In this document: positions 25,257 through 36,046 of the stretch, one piece after another
How positions within the stretch are numbered: position 1 is the first letter of the stretch
Layout: the number at the start of each line of letters is the position of its first letter
DNA from: Caballeronia jiangsuensis
GTDB taxonomy: Bacteria > Pseudomonadota > Gammaproteobacteria > Burkholderiales > Burkholderiaceae
Reading direction: 5' to 3'
Assembly (NCBI GenBank): GCA_000648925.1
Contig: JFHF01000002.1
Span: 62,001-126,000 of the forward strand
Length of the DNA stretch: 64,000 nucleotides
The notes under the pieces: model-generated
Seen by the model: the letters and a program-made list of their open reading frames with translations, nothing else
Database searches by the model: none
Told to the model about the DNA's origin: nothing
Made by a program: the position numbers and the translations under genes

Positions 25257-27314
25257 ATGACGAGGCGCCTCATCGGCATGCCGGCTGGCGACGATTCCGC
25301 GGGCGAACGCGGTATCGCCGGGCGGACACGAGCCGACGTGAACGCTGGATTTCATTCGGACAGCAGCACCATGCTCGCGTGGGAACGCTTTCTGGCGGGC
25401 GAAATCACGACCGCCGCACCGACCGAACTGATCGCGTCGTGGAAGCGGAGTCTGCAATCGGGCGTCAATCCGACCTCGGGCGCGGCGCCGTTTGCAGTGC
25501 ATGGCGATGCGATCGACGCGCTGCGCTGGCGTCATCGCGAACTGCTGGCGGCATCGGACCGGCTGTTCATGGCGACGGCGGATCTCTTCGCCGATTCGTC
25601 CTCGATTCTGCTGCTCACCAACGCCGACGGCGTCATTCTCAAGGCCGCCGGCGACCTGCGCACGCTCGATGCCGGCGAAAAAATCCATTTGATGACGGGC
25701 GGCGACTGGCGCGAGGCGACGGCCGGGACCAACGGCATCGGCACGGCGCTGGCGACGCGCCAGCCGACCTATATTCACGCCTCCGAGCATTTCTGCGAAG
25801 GCATCAAGGCGTGGAGCTGCGCCGCCGCGCCGATCTGCGAGCCGGGAACGGGCGCGGTGCTCGGCGTGCTGGACATTTCGGGGCCGCCATCGACGTATCA
25901 GATCAACAATCTGACGCTCGCCGTGACGGCCGCGCGGCAGATCGAAATGGTGCTCGCGGAGCAGGTGGCGCGCGAGCAGATGCGCCTGCTTGCGTATTGC
26001 CTGCAACGGCTGTCGTCGGCGGATGCGGCGGGGCTCATCGCCATCGACCGGCGCGGGCGGCTCGTGCACACCACCGCGCGCATTCCGCTGCCCATCAATT
26101 TGGGCGAGCGGTTTCCCGGCATGAGCGAGCATTGCCCGATCGAAGAGTGGCCGAATCATCTTCCCCAAGGCCTGCGGCCTGAATGGTTCGATCCGGTCGT
26201 CGCGGACGGCGAAGCGATCGGGGCGATGCTCGTCGTGCCCGCGCCTTCCGGGCTCGCGGGCGCATCGCGTCTGACGAGCGGTGCGCGGCGTGTCGGCGTG
26301 CAGGTTCAGGGGCGCAGCGAAGCCGATCCGAAACGCAACTGCTTCGCGCAGATCATCTGTCAGAGCGTGGCGATGCAGCGCGCCATCGAGCGCGGACGGC
26401 AGCTTGCGCGGCGCCGCGTGCCGGTGCTGATCGAAGGGCAGACGGGCGTCGGCAAGGAGCTTTTCGCGCGCGCGATTCACGGCGAGGAGTCGGGCGAGGG
26501 TCCGTTCGTGGCGTACAACTGCGGGGCGGCGTCGAAGGAGCTGATCGGCGCGGAACTGTTCGGGCACGTGCGCGGCGCTTATACGGGCGCGACGGCGGAA
26601 GGGCGGCCCGGGCGCTTCGAACTCGCGCACGGCGGAACGCTGTGCCTCGACGAAATCGGCGAATTGCCGCTCGATCTCCAGCCCATCCTGCTGCGCGCGC
26701 TGGAAGAGGGCGTGATCTACCGTCTCGGCGATACCCAGCCGCGCCGCGTTGATGTGCGGCTCCTCGCCATGACGAACCGGAACCTGCGCGAAGAGGTCGA
26801 GTGCGGGCGCTTTCGCGCGGATCTCTACTATCGCGTCGGCGTGACGCGGATCTGCATTCCGAGCCTGCGCGAGCGCGATGGCGACGTCGATCTGCTGATC
26901 GAGCATTTCAATCGCGCGCTTGCGCTGCGGCATGGCGTGCCGGCGAGAGAGTTTGCGGACATCGTGATGGAAGTGCTGCGCGCTTACTCGTGGCCGGGCA
27001 ATGTGCGCGAACTGCGCAATCTCGTCGAGAACCTGCTGCTCACGTCCAATGACACGCGCGTGATGCTGGCCGAACTGCCCGCCGAGGTGCTCGACGAATC
27101 TCCCGCCGCGCGCGACAGCGTGACATCCGGCGCCGCGCCGGGCACGGGAAGTCTTGAGGAAACCGAGCGATTCGCCATTGCGCGGGCGCTGCGGCAGGCG
27201 CAGGGCAACATGGCGCAGGCCGCGCGTGCGCTGGGGGTATCGCGCAGCACGCTGTATCGAAAGATGGAGCAGTACCGGATTCGCGCCGAGGCTTCGGTGG
27301 TCTCGTCACATTAG
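25257..27314 (+). CDS. Sigma-54-dependent activator, AcoR/MimR type
   Basis: 685 residues. An N-terminal GAF-type sensor region (about 100-240) is followed by the AAA+ domain, with Walker A GQTGVGKE at 394-401, a GAYTGA loop at 440-445 (Tyr variant of GAFTGA), Walker [10 protein letters not shown] and the arginine-finger region. The C-terminus is a Fis-type HTH ([20 protein letters not shown]). GGAGGAG lies ahead of ATG 25257. It should activate the -24/-12 promoter at 15424, possibly after binding the substrate or product of the monooxygenase. Confidence 0.92.
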   Translation: MTRRLIGMPAGDDSAGERGIAGRTRADVNAGFHSDSSTMLAWERFLAGEITTAAPTELIASWKRSLQSGVNPTSGAAPFAVHGDAIDALRWRHRELLAASDRLFMATADLFADSSSILLLTNADGVILKAAGDLRTLDAGEKIHLMTGGDWREATAGTNGIGTALATRQPTYIHASEHFCEGIKAWSCAAAPICEPGTGAVLGVLDISGPPSTYQINNLTLAVTAARQIEMVLAEQVAREQMRLLAYCLQRLSSADAAGLIAIDRRGRLVHTTARIPLPINLGERFPGMSEHCPIEEWPNHLPQGLRPEWFDPVVADGEAIGAMLVVPAPSGLAGASRLTSGARRVGVQVQGRSEADPKRNCFAQIICQSVAMQRAIERGRQLARRRVPVLIEGQTGVGKELFARAIHGEESGEGPFVAYNCGAASKELIGAELFGHVRGAYTGATAEGRPGRFELAHGGTLCLDEIGELPLDLQPILLRALEEGVIYRLGDTQPRRVDVRLLAMTNRNLREEVECGRFRADLYYRVGVTRICIPSLRERDGDVDLLIEHFNRALALRHGVPAREFADIVMEVLRAYSWPGNVRELRNLVENLLLTSNDTRVMLAELPAEVLDESPAARDSVTSGAAPGTGSLEETERFAIARALRQAQGNMAQAARALGVSRSTLYRKMEQYRIRAEASVVSSH

Positions 27315-27499
27315 TTCGTTTCCAGTCTCCGCGTATTACGAGCGCGCCGGTTCCGAGGCACTTCTTTCTGACCGGTGGGGGTAGCCTCCCGCTCCGTCCT
27401 CGCTCTTCCGTGCTTCACGATCTGGCGAGTCGCCGCGTGCCGAACCGTCTTTCGGGCATTTCGAGCCACAATCTCGATATGCTTCTACACGGATAGGCC

Positions 27500-28384
27500 A
27501 TGGAACGTCGAGCACAGCTTCCCCCGTTGAATCCCGCCCGGGCGTTCGAGGCGACCGGACGCCTGCTGAGCATTTCCAAGGCCGCTGACGAGCTGGCCGT
27601 CACGCCCGCCGCCGTCAGCCGGCAGGTACGTACGCTCGAAACTTACCTGGGCGTCGATCTGTTCGAGCGGGTGAGAGGGCGGCTGGAGCTGACGTCGGCG
27701 GGTGCGCGGTATCTGGCGGAACTCATGCCGCTGTTCGCATCCCTGCGCGAAGCCACCGACAGCCTGCGATCGTCCGAGCGGCGTGCGCGCGTGCTCAAGA
27801 TCCGCTCGCCCGCGACCTTCGCGGTGCGCTGGCTGATCCCACGTCTCGCGAGCTTTCATCGGTTGCACGAAAACATCGACGTGCAACTCACGACATCCCC
27901 GGCTCCGCTGAATTTTGCGCGTGAGGACATCGACGGCGGCATTCAGCTAGGCGACGGCAAGTGGCCCGGCCTGCGCGTACAACGTCTGATCGCGAACGAG
28001 CTGGTGCCTGTTGCAGCGCCTTCCAGACAGGTCAAGGCCCGCTCGCAGTTGCAGGGCGAGACGCTTCTGCACACGCTTGCGCGCCCGGAAGACTGGACCT
28101 TGTGGCTGAAGGCGGCGGGCCTTCCTTTGAACGCGCGACGCCGCGAGATGCGCTACGAAACGTCGCTGCTCGCGTACCAGGCGGCGATAGAAGGACACGG
28201 TGTCGCGATCGCGCAGAAGGCGCTGGTGCGTGGTGAACTGGAAAGCGGTCTGCTCGTCACACCGTTTTCATTCGAGCTCGATCGCGGGCATCACACTTAC
28301 TACTTCGCGTGGCCGACGGAGCGTGCGCAATCGGATGCATTGAAGACTTTTCGCCGATGGCTGCTTACGTTGCTCGGCGAATAG
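27500..28384 (+). CDS. LysR-family regulator, GcvA type
   Basis: A 294-residue LysR protein starting PPLNPARAFEATGRLLSISKAADELAVTPAAVSRQVRTLE, the GcvA-branch HTH. The effector domain has a conserved ESGLLVTPF-type ending. Directly upstream and co-directional with the CoA-transferase operon, which is its most probable target. Confidence 0.9.
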   Translation: MERRAQLPPLNPARAFEATGRLLSISKAADELAVTPAAVSRQVRTLETYLGVDLFERVRGRLELTSAGARYLAELMPLFASLREATDSLRSSERRARVLKIRSPATFAVRWLIPRLASFHRLHENIDVQLTTSPAPLNFAREDIDGGIQLGDGKWPGLRVQRLIANELVPVAAPSRQVKARSQLQGETLLHTLARPEDWTLWLKAAGLPLNARRREMRYETSLLAYQAAIEGHGVAIAQKALVRGELESGLLVTPFSFELDRGHHTYYFAWPTERAQSDALKTFRRWLLTLLGE

Positions 28385-28522
28385 GTCCGGCCAGCCGCCG
28401 ACCTTTTAACAAAAAGTCAACGGCTCATTTCCAAATTGTAGATTGTCCGGCAGGCCGGTGAGTACCTATTCTCGTCGGCATGATTCGTCGCTGTGGCGAG
28501 TCACGAGACAGGACAATCACAA

Positions 28523-29764
28523 ATGCCAAGAGACAGCCTAAACGGCGTGCGGGTGATCGATTTCTCGCACGTCCTCGCCGGACCGGTCTGCTCGATGACG
28601 CTCGCCGATCTCGGCGCGCACGTCGTCAAGATAGAGCCGCCCGACGGCGAGATCGGGCGGCGCATCGGGCCGCCGTGGATAAGCGGTGAAAGCCCGGCCT
28701 TCATCAGCGTCAACCGCAACAAGTACAGCGTCGCGATCGATCTGAAAACCGATGCAGGACGCGAGGCCGTTCGCCGCATGCTGCTGGAGGCGGATGTGCT
28801 GGTCGAAAACTTCCGGCCGGGCGTGATGGCGTCGATGGGACTCGACTTCGACGCATTGCGGCAGCTGAATCCCCGGCTCGTCTACTGCTCGATCTCCGCG
28901 TTCGGCCAGACGGGCGCGAATCGCAAGCGGCCTGGCGTCGACGGCGTGATCCAGGCCGTCAGCGGTCTGATGAGCACGCTCGGCACGACGAGCGCCGAGC
29001 CGCTCAAAGTCCCGATCCCCGTCGCCGACATGATGGGCGGCTATCTCGCGTCGATAGCGATTCTCGGCGCGCTGCATCAGGTTCGCGCGGGCGGCGGCGG
29101 GCAGCATCTCGACGTGAGTCTCTACAACGCGACGTTGATGCTGCAGCAAATCGGCTTCGCTGCATTCTTCGCGTCCGGAAGCGAACCGGAGAAGACCGGC
29201 AGCGCAGCGCCTTACGCGTGCCCGAACGAGGCGTTCCCAACGCGGGACGGCTGGATGATGGTCGTCGCCTACCATCCGGAACGATGGCACGCGTTATGTG
29301 AGGTGCTCGCTTCGCCGTCACTCGAAGCGGATCCGCGATTCGCCACCAACGACGATCGCGTGCGCCATCGCGCGACCCTGCATCACATGCTCGCCGCGCG
29401 TTTCGTCGAACGCACGACGGCGGACTGGATGGAACGGCTCGCGGCGCGCGACATTCTGTGCGCGCCCGTCGCAACCTACGGCGATGTCATCGAAACAGCG
29501 GAGTACACCGAATGCGGACTGGCGCGGACGATCGATCATCCGGTCGCGGGCACCATGCGCACGCACGGTTTCGCGCTCGGTCCATCCGATCGCCCGAGCG
29601 CGCCGGATTTGCCCGCGCCGCTGACGGGCCAGCACACGCTGCAGATGCTGGAGCGATACGGCTTCGCTGAAAGCGAGATCGCGGGCCTGCTGAACGCGGG
29701 CGTCATCCGCGTGGGCCGCGCATCGCGCGAAACCAGCGATGAAGACCGCAAGGTGAGCGCATGA
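28523..29764 (+). CDS. CaiB/BaiF-family CoA transferase
   Basis: A 413-residue family III CoA transferase. It moves CoA from one acyl-CoA to a carboxylate. N-terminal VRVIDFSHVLAGPVCSMTLADLGAHVVKIEPP and the catalytic aspartate in RPGVDGVIQAVSGLM (D140) are clear. ATG 28523 follows AGGACAATCACAA; GTG 28493 is an alternative upstream start. It overlaps the next crotonase gene by four bases and starts the degradation of an unidentified organic acid. Confidence 0.9.
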   Translation: MPRDSLNGVRVIDFSHVLAGPVCSMTLADLGAHVVKIEPPDGEIGRRIGPPWISGESPAFISVNRNKYSVAIDLKTDAGREAVRRMLLEADVLVENFRPGVMASMGLDFDALRQLNPRLVYCSISAFGQTGANRKRPGVDGVIQAVSGLMSTLGTTSAEPLKVPIPVADMMGGYLASIAILGALHQVRAGGGGQHLDVSLYNATLMLQQIGFAAFFASGSEPEKTGSAAPYACPNEAFPTRDGWMMVVAYHPERWHALCEVLASPSLEADPRFATNDDRVRHRATLHHMLAARFVERTTADWMERLAARDILCAPVATYGDVIETAEYTECGLARTIDHPVAGTMRTHGFALGPSDRPSAPDLPAPLTGQHTLQMLERYGFAESEIAGLLNAGVIRVGRASRETSDEDRKVSA

Positions 29765-30537
29765 GCGCCGCGATGATCCGGAGCGAACGACGCGGGCGGG
29801 TCGCGCTCGTGCGTCTCGCGTCGGACAACCCGCTCAATCCGCTGACCGACGCGTTGATGGATCAGCTGATCGACGTCCTGCTGCGCAACGAAGCCGACCC
29901 GCAGGTTTTCGCCACCGTTCTGACACGGTCCGACAAGGCTTTCGCCGCCGGCGCGGACATTGTCGCGATGTCGAAGCTCGATTACGCAAACGCATTCTCG
30001 GATGACTACATCGGCCGTAGCTGGGACCGCATCCGCACGGCCCGCAAACCCATCATCGCGGCGGTAGGCGGCTATGCGCTCGGCGGCGGTTGCGAACTGG
30101 CGATGATGTGCGACATCGTCATCGCCGCGGACGACGCGCTTTTCGGCCAGCCCGAGATCAAGCTCGGCATCGTGCCGGGCGCGGGCGGCACGCAGCGTCT
30201 GCCGCGCGCGGTCGGCAAATCGACCGCGATGCTCGCGTGTCTGACCGGCGAGCCGCTTGGCGCGCGCGAGGCATTGGCTTACGGACTCGTGTCGAAGGTC
30301 GTCGCCCGCGAGCGGTTGATCGACGAAGCGATGCGCGTCGGCGAACAGATCGCGCGTCATTCGCTGCCGGTGATCGTCGCGATCAAGGAAGCCGTCAATC
30401 GCGCGTTCGAGTCGTCGCTGTCGGAAGGACTTTTGTTCGAGCGACGGCTGTTTCACGCGGGCTTTTCTCTCGCCGATCAGAAAGAGGGCATGGCCGCGTT
30501 TCTGGAACGCCGTCAGGCGGTATTCCAGAACCGCTAG
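29761..30537 (+). CDS. Enoyl-CoA hydratase
   Basis: A 258-residue crotonase with [11 protein letters not shown] and [19 protein letters not shown] (oxyanion hole and first Glu), then [21 protein letters not shown] with the second catalytic Glu. Both glutamates of a true enoyl-CoA hydratase appear to be present. Coupled to the CoA transferase by an ATGA overlap. Confidence 0.92.
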   Translation: MSAAMIRSERRGRVALVRLASDNPLNPLTDALMDQLIDVLLRNEADPQVFATVLTRSDKAFAAGADIVAMSKLDYANAFSDDYIGRSWDRIRTARKPIIAAVGGYALGGGCELAMMCDIVIAADDALFGQPEIKLGIVPGAGGTQRLPRAVGKSTAMLACLTGEPLGAREALAYGLVSKVVARERLIDEAMRVGEQIARHSLPVIVAIKEAVNRAFESSLSEGLLFERRLFHAGFSLADQKEGMAAFLERRQAVFQNR

Positions 30538-30567
30538 CGGCCGGGACAACAATCAGGAGACTTCTTC

Positions 30568-31389
30568 GTGTCAACTCATGCAAACGATGCCGGTTCACGG
30601 GTCGAATCGTCCGTCGATGACGGCGTGCTCACGCTCACACTCAACAGCCCGAGCGACGGCAACGCGCTGAACGTCGCGATGACGGAGGCGCTGTCGGACG
30701 CGCTCGAGCAGATCAACGAGCAGCGCGACGTGCACTGCGTGCTGCTGCGTTCGTCGTCGCCGCACTTCTGCACGGGCGGCAATGTGAAGGACATGCAAAG
30801 GGGCAGCGATCTCATGAGCGGCAGTGTCGAGGATGTACGCGACCGCCTGCATCGCAGCCTGCACAGAATCACGCGCGCACTGAGCGGTCTCGATGTGCCT
30901 TCGGTATGCGCGGTGAATGGCGCCGCAGTCGGAGCGGGCTGCGATCTTGCGTTGATGTGCGATATCCGCGTGGCGAGCACAAAAGCCGTGTTCGCAGAGA
31001 GTTTCCTGCGGCTCGGACTGGTGTCGGGCATCGGCGGATCGTGGTTCCTCGCGCGGATCGTGGGCTATGCGAAGGCGCTGGAACTGACGCTGACCAGCGA
31101 GTTCATCGATGCCGAAGCGGCGCTGGGCCTCGGCATCGTGTCGAAGGTGGTGCCCGAGGACGCGCTCGACATCGACGCCCGGTCGCTGGCGAAGCGCATC
31201 GCGCAGAACCCCCCGACGGCGCTGCGCATGGCGAAGCGGCTCGTGCGCGAAGCGGCCGATGCATCGCTTGCGACGACGCTCGAAATGGCGGCAAGCATGC
31301 AGGCCATTCTGCTATGCGGTCGCGAGCACAAGGAGGCCGTCGGCCGGTTTCTGGAACAGCAGGCGGCGAAGAAGCGCACACACATGTGA
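30568..31389 (+). CDS. Enoyl-CoA hydratase/isomerase family protein
   Basis: A 273-residue crotonase from GTG 30568 with CAGGAGA eight bases upstream. The oxyanion segment is NGAAVGAGCDLALMCDIRVAS; where the hydratase above has Glu (GCELAMM), this one has Asp, so hydratase chemistry is less certain. FAESFLRLGLVSGIGGSW supplies another acid. A probable second step, isomerase or hydrolase, of the same pathway. Confidence 0.9.
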   Translation: MSTHANDAGSRVESSVDDGVLTLTLNSPSDGNALNVAMTEALSDALEQINEQRDVHCVLLRSSSPHFCTGGNVKDMQRGSDLMSGSVEDVRDRLHRSLHRITRALSGLDVPSVCAVNGAAVGAGCDLALMCDIRVASTKAVFAESFLRLGLVSGIGGSWFLARIVGYAKALELTLTSEFIDAEAALGLGIVSKVVPEDALDIDARSLAKRIAQNPPTALRMAKRLVREAADASLATTLEMAASMQAILLCGREHKEAVGRFLEQQAAKKRTHM

Positions 31390-31453
31390 TGCGCCGATAC
31401 GGCCATCGCGTCGATCGCGCGGGGCCTCACAACCCGAATCACAGGAGACGACC

Positions 31454-32827
31454 ATGTCCACGACTTCCGGAGCCCGCAATCCAAAGCCCGGCATGCTGCG
31501 GATCATCGCGACATCGAGCCTCGGCACGATGCTCGAGTACTACGATTTCTTCGTCTATGTCGCGCTGACATCGACCTTGACGCACTTGTTTCTTCCATCG
31601 ACGGACCGGACCGTCGCCGCCATGGCGGGCGTCGCCACCTTCGGCATCGCGTATATCGCGCGGCCGTTGGGCACGATCATCTTCAGCCCGATGGCCGACC
31701 GCATCGGACGCAAGAAGACGTTCGTCATCACGCTCGCGATCATGGGCATAGCGACAGTGGGCATCGGCTGTCTGCCGACCTACGCGATGGCCGGCCTGCT
31801 CGCGCCCATAGGACTGATCGCGCTGCGCGTGGTGCAGGGCATCGCGCTCGGCGGCGAATACGGCTCCGCGGTCGTCTACGTGATGGAGCATGCGCCCGCA
31901 GGCCGAAAAGGCATGGCGACGAGCGTGCTACAAGGTACCGCGAGCCTCGGACTGTTGCTGGCGCTGGCGATCGTGTCGGCGCTGAAGTTCGCGCTCGATG
32001 CATCGGCATTCGAATCGTGGGGCTGGCGCGTCCCGTTCCTGATCTCGGCGCCGATCGTCGCGGTGGCGACATGGATTCGCCTCGGCATGACGGAAACGCC
32101 GGTGTTCGCGGAGATGAAGCAGGCGGGCCGTCTGTCGAAATCGCCGCTGCAGGACACTTTGTCGAGCGCGACGTCGTGGAAAGCGATTCTTGTCGCGATG
32201 TTCGGCGCGCAAGGCGCAACCTCGGTGTCGCTCTATACGTCGATCGTCTACATGCTGTACTTCCTGCAAAACGTGTTGAAGGTCGATCCTGCGCGCGCGA
32301 ATATGTGCCTCGGTATCGCTATCGTCGTGGCTGCGCCGTTTTATCCCGCATTCGGCCGTCTGTCCGATGCGATCGGCCGTTCGCGTGTGATGCTGATCGG
32401 CATCGTGCTGTGGATACTTGCAGCGTATCCTGCGTTCGCGGGCATCAGGACGAATGCGCTCGCAGGCGGCTGGGCCACGGTGACGATGCTCGTCGCGCTG
32501 CTGGCCGTGTTGACCGCGATGATCATGGCGCCGCTGCCCGCGTTCATCGCCGAATGTTTTCCGCCGCAAAGCAGGACCACGGGCTTCGGATTGTCGCAAC
32601 AACTCGGCAATGTGCTGTTCGGCGGGTTTCTTCCGTTGATCAGTCTTTCGCTCGTCAATCTGACAGGCAACCCGCTTGCAGGCGTCGGGTACTCGATCGC
32701 GTCGCTGTTGCCCTGTCTTGCCGTCACGTTCTTCTGGGGACTGCGGCAGGATCGGCTCATCCGTCAGCGCAATCGCGAAGTACAGTGCGCAAGCCCCGCG
32801 GACGCGGGCCAGTTGCCGGTACGCTGA
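31454..32827 (+). CDS. MFS transporter, MHS (metabolite:H+ symporter) family
   Basis: A 457-residue membrane protein with 12 predicted helices. MHS hallmarks are SSLGTMLEYYDFFVY in TM1, FSPMADRIGRKKTF in loop 2-3 and RVVQGIALGGEYGSAVVYVMEH in TM4-5. CAGGAGACGACC precedes ATG 31454. Last gene of the CoA-transferase operon and the probable importer of its acid substrate. Confidence 0.9.
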   Translation: MSTTSGARNPKPGMLRIIATSSLGTMLEYYDFFVYVALTSTLTHLFLPSTDRTVAAMAGVATFGIAYIARPLGTIIFSPMADRIGRKKTFVITLAIMGIATVGIGCLPTYAMAGLLAPIGLIALRVVQGIALGGEYGSAVVYVMEHAPAGRKGMATSVLQGTASLGLLLALAIVSALKFALDASAFESWGWRVPFLISAPIVAVATWIRLGMTETPVFAEMKQAGRLSKSPLQDTLSSATSWKAILVAMFGAQGATSVSLYTSIVYMLYFLQNVLKVDPARANMCLGIAIVVAAPFYPAFGRLSDAIGRSRVMLIGIVLWILAAYPAFAGIRTNALAGGWATVTMLVALLAVLTAMIMAPLPAFIAECFPPQSRTTGFGLSQQLGNVLFGGFLPLISLSLVNLTGNPLAGVGYSIASLLPCLAVTFFWGLRQDRLIRQRNREVQCASPADAGQLPVR

Positions 32828-32840
32828 GTCAACCATGACA

Positions 32841-32870
32841 CGAGGCGCGGCATCGTGATGCCGCGCCTCG
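32841..32870. terminator. Bidirectional hairpin between MFS and aldehyde dehydrogenase genes
   Basis: A perfect 12-bp stem, CGAGGCGCGGCA and TGCCGCGCCTCG, around a TCGTGA loop, in the 49-base gap between two convergent stops. It has no poly-T tract on either side, so termination is predicted from stem strength and position. Confidence 0.65.
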
Positions 32871-32876
32871 CATCGT

Positions 32877-34253
32877 TCAGGCGAGACCGCTCATGAGCGT
32901 GTATTTGACGTGCACATATTCCTCGATTCCATGATGACTACCTTCGCGCCCGTAACCGGATTGCTTCACGCCGCCGAACGGCACCGAAGCCGTGCCGACC
33001 GAGCCGGAGTTCAGGATCACCATGCCCGCCTCGAGGTTGCGCGACAGCCGGAACGAGCGGCCCAGCTGGCGCGTGAACGCATAGGCGACGAGACCATATT
33101 CGCTGTCGTTGCTGCGTGCAATGACTTCGGCTTCGGTGGAGAAACGGTAGATCGGGAAGACGGGTCCGAAGATTTCGGACGAGGCGACAGGCATATCGTC
33201 CGCGACATCGACGAGGATGGTGGGCGCGTAGAAAAGTCCGCCTTTCGCGTGCGGATGTCCGCCCAGCACGACCTTGGCGCCGCGTTCGCGCGAATCGTCG
33301 ACGAGCCTGGCGACCTTGTCGATGGCCGCGCGATTGATCAGCGGACCGACGACGAAGCCCTCCTGCAGCCCCTGATCGACGGGAATCGCCTCGACGAGCG
33401 CCTTCACGCGCTGAACGAACGCGTCATGCACGCTGGCCTGAACATACACGCGGTTCGGCGAGATGCAGACCTGCCCGCTGTTGCGCAGCTTCGCGGACAC
33501 GAGCGCCTTTGCGGCTTCGTCGAGATCGGCGTCGTCGAAGACGATGAACGGTGCGTTGCCGCCCAGTTCCATCGTCATCTTCTTAAGCGTGCCGGCGCAC
33601 TGCGCGGCGAGCAACTTGCCGACCGCGGTCGAACCGGTGAACGAGATCTTGCGGATGCGCGGATCGTCGGTGATGAGCTTGCCGATCTGCACGGGGTCGC
33701 CCGTGACCATCTCGAACACGCCTTCCGGAATGCCGGCGCGGCGCGCGTATTCGAGCAGCTTGTACGCAGTCAGGGGCGTTTCCTCTGCAGGCTTCAAGAG
33801 GATCGTGCAGCCTGCTGCGAGCGCGGTCGCGACCTTGCGCGTGATCATCATGAACGGGAAATTCCAGGGTGTAATCGACGCCACTGGCCCGACAGGTTCT
33901 TTCGTGACGATCACCGCCGCGTCTTTCGCGTGAGTGGGGATGGTATCGCCGTACATGCGTTTCGCTTCCTCCGCGTACCATTCGACGAAGCCCAACCCAT
34001 ATTCGATTTCGCCGAAGGCTTCCGATATGCACTTGCCGTTCTCGCGGCAAATCAGTTCGGCGAATGCGGTCTTGTCGGCGCTGACGAGGTCGAACCATGC
34101 GCGCAGCAGTGCGCTCCGCTCGCGTGCCAGGGTGCGCGACCAGGCCGGAAAGGCCGCGCATGTGCGATCGATGGCGGCGCGCACCTGCGCTTCCGAATGA
34201 TGTTCGACTTGCCCGACACGCGTGCCGTCGGCGGGATTGATTACATCGATCAT
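32877..34253 (-). CDS. NAD(P)-dependent aldehyde dehydrogenase, succinate-semialdehyde type
   Basis: A 458-residue ALDH. Catalytic E229 (MELGGNAP) and C263 (NSGQVCISPNR) are in place, with TPWNFPFMMITRK and FTGSTAVGK for cofactor and substrate binding. The C-terminus ends in SVPFGGVKQSGYGREGSHHGIEEY. Sequence style is that of SSADH/GabD enzymes. The N-terminus is some 20 residues shorter than usual. Divergent from the AraC gene, which probably controls it. Confidence 0.92.
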   Translation of the reverse strand: MIDVINPADGTRVGQVEHHSEAQVRAAIDRTCAAFPAWSRTLARERSALLRAWFDLVSADKTAFAELICRENGKCISEAFGEIEYGLGFVEWYAEEAKRMYGDTIPTHAKDAAVIVTKEPVGPVASITPWNFPFMMITRKVATALAAGCTILLKPAEETPLTAYKLLEYARRAGIPEGVFEMVTGDPVQIGKLITDDPRIRKISFTGSTAVGKLLAAQCAGTLKKMTMELGGNAPFIVFDDADLDEAAKALVSAKLRNSGQVCISPNRVYVQASVHDAFVQRVKALVEAIPVDQGLQEGFVVGPLINRAAIDKVARLVDDSRERGAKVVLGGHPHAKGGLFYAPTILVDVADDMPVASSEIFGPVFPIYRFSTEAEVIARSNDSEYGLVAYAFTRQLGRSFRLSRNLEAGMVILNSGSVGTASVPFGGVKQSGYGREGSHHGIEEYVHVKYTLMSGLA

Positions 34254-34417
34254 GCTTTATTCTCCGAAGTGAGTGAGCCTTCCCGGCGCATCGACGCATC
34301 GTGATTCGTGCGTGCGATGCATGATCGAATGTTAGGAATGTTGGCAGGAGACGAGAACGCATGATCGTCTGCGAAGCTTGCCCGATTCTATGAACGCACC
34401 GATATCGAACTCGAAGT

Positions 34418-35404
34418 ATGGAAACGCACCGCTCTCCCAAGTTGCCGACGATGGAAACCGAAGCCGCTGCCCTGGCTCGTGTGCACGCTTCGATGGTGAG
34501 CCGCCTGCTGGAACTCGCGCCGAACGAAGGCTATAACGCGACGCCGATGCCGGACATTCGCCTGTTGCGATCGAATCGTCCGCTCACGCGCACGCCGGTG
34601 CTCTACGAGCCGGGTATCGTGGTCATCGCGCAAGGCCGCAAGCGCGGTTATCTCGGCAGCAAGGTGTATGTCTATGATGCGCAACATTATCTTGCCGTCG
34701 CCTTGCCGCTGCCGTTCTCGATGGAAACCGACGCCACCGCGGACGAACCCTTGCTCGCGGTGTACGTGCGCCTCGATCTGACGCTTGCCGCCGATGTGTT
34801 GCTGCAGATCGACGAGCGTAACGGCGTGGTGCCGGGCGAGCCGGGTGGCATGGCCACGACGAGGCTCGATGTGGCGCTTGGCGAAACCATGCTGCGGTTC
34901 CTCGATGCGATGCGCGATCCGCTCGAAGCCGCGCTTCTGGGGCCGACCCTCGTGCGGGAGATCTACTTTCGCGTGTTTATCGGAGAGCAGGGCGCTTCGA
35001 TGCGTGCGGCGCTCAACCTGGATGGCAACTTCGGGCGCATATCGAGAGTGCTGCGCATGATTCACTCGAGTTATGCCGAGGCGCTGACGATCGAAACGCT
35101 CGCAAAGGAAGCGGCCATGAGCGTGCCGTCGTTTCATCTGCACTTCAAGGCGGCCACGAACACCTCTCCGCTGCAGTACATCAAGTCGACGCGACTCCAT
35201 CAGGCGAGGCTATTGATGGCGCGGCAAGGCATGACGGCTGCTGCGGCAAGCGCACGGGTGGGCTATGAGAGCGCGTCACAGTTCAGCCGCGAGTTCAAGC
35301 GGCTCTTCGGTGGCACGCCTTCGGAAGAATTGCGGCGAATGAAACGGCATTTTGCAATCCCGGAGGCGGGTCCGGGGTCCTCGCTCTATGTTTCGTCGCA
35401 TTGA
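34418..35404 (+). CDS. AraC-family regulator with AraC_N domain
   Basis: A 328-residue protein. The N-terminal AraC_N-type region (PVLYEPGIVVIAQGRKRGYLG) precedes two C-terminal HTHs (ALTIETLAKEAAMSVPSFHLHF; AASARVGYESASQFSREFKRLFGGTP). ATG 34418 or 34451 could be the start, as neither has a clear Shine-Dalgarno. Divergent from the aldehyde dehydrogenase by 164 bases, a typical regulator-target pair. Confidence 0.9.
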   Translation: METHRSPKLPTMETEAAALARVHASMVSRLLELAPNEGYNATPMPDIRLLRSNRPLTRTPVLYEPGIVVIAQGRKRGYLGSKVYVYDAQHYLAVALPLPFSMETDATADEPLLAVYVRLDLTLAADVLLQIDERNGVVPGEPGGMATTRLDVALGETMLRFLDAMRDPLEAALLGPTLVREIYFRVFIGEQGASMRAALNLDGNFGRISRVLRMIHSSYAEALTIETLAKEAAMSVPSFHLHFKAATNTSPLQYIKSTRLHQARLLMARQGMTAAAASARVGYESASQFSREFKRLFGGTPSEELRRMKRHFAIPEAGPGSSLYVSSH

Positions 35405-35467
35405 GCAAGCGGGCACGCTCAGGTGTGGCTGCGGTAAGCAGACCGCGACGGACACGCCGCGCCCCTC

Positions 35468-36046
35468 TCAATCAAGCGGGGAGAAATCGACGAGAAACGC
35501 TACCGAGTCACTTGCCATTGCGATAGACGCCGCGCCAATCGGCTCGATGAATTCCGACGCGTCGAGCACAAGCGTGCCTCCGTCATCGAACACGATGCAT
35601 GCGGATCCCTGCGCCACGAAGAGCAAGCGGCATGTCGAAACCGGCACGGTGCAGGGACCATCGACGATCCTCAACGCCGCGACTCCGGCGTCGCGGCTGA
35701 CCATGACATTGAAATCCTGAACAGGCCCGTCGAGCAGGCGGCCGCGTAGCTGTCGTTCTCCCGCGAACGCGAGCGACGAAAATCGGCCGGCGAGCGTTTC
35801 CCAGACAGCGCCGTCCGATTCATCGATCAGGTCCATACCGGAACCTCGCAGGATCGCCGTTATTCTGTCGATACCCGGATAAAGCGAGAACGCGCCATCG
35901 GCATTCATATCGGCGACGCTCACGCGCAGCACGAAGTCATCGGGATCATTTCGCGCGGGGACTCTGAGCAACTCGCGCGTCGTGCCCGTGCCGTTTTTCC
36001 ATCGTGTCGTGGCGACGTCGGCTAGGTGCTGCCGCGTCGTACTCAT
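35468..36046 (-). CDS. hutD: HutD/Ves-family cupin protein
   Basis: A 192-residue HutD-type bicupin: DVATTRWKNGTGTTRELLRVP at the N-terminus, then FVLRVSVADMNADGAFSLYPGIDRIT and the GRLLDGPVQDFNVMVSRD motif. HutD is thought to limit histidine-utilisation flux or bind an intermediate, but its chemistry is unproven. Its ATG overlaps the ureohydrolase stop by four bases, and no other hut gene is nearby. Confidence 0.85.
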   Translation of the reverse strand: MSTTRQHLADVATTRWKNGTGTTRELLRVPARNDPDDFVLRVSVADMNADGAFSLYPGIDRITAILRGSGMDLIDESDGAVWETLAGRFSSLAFAGERQLRGRLLDGPVQDFNVMVSRDAGVAALRIVDGPCTVPVSTCRLLFVAQGSACIVFDDGGTLVLDASEFIEPIGAASIAMASDSVAFLVDFSPLD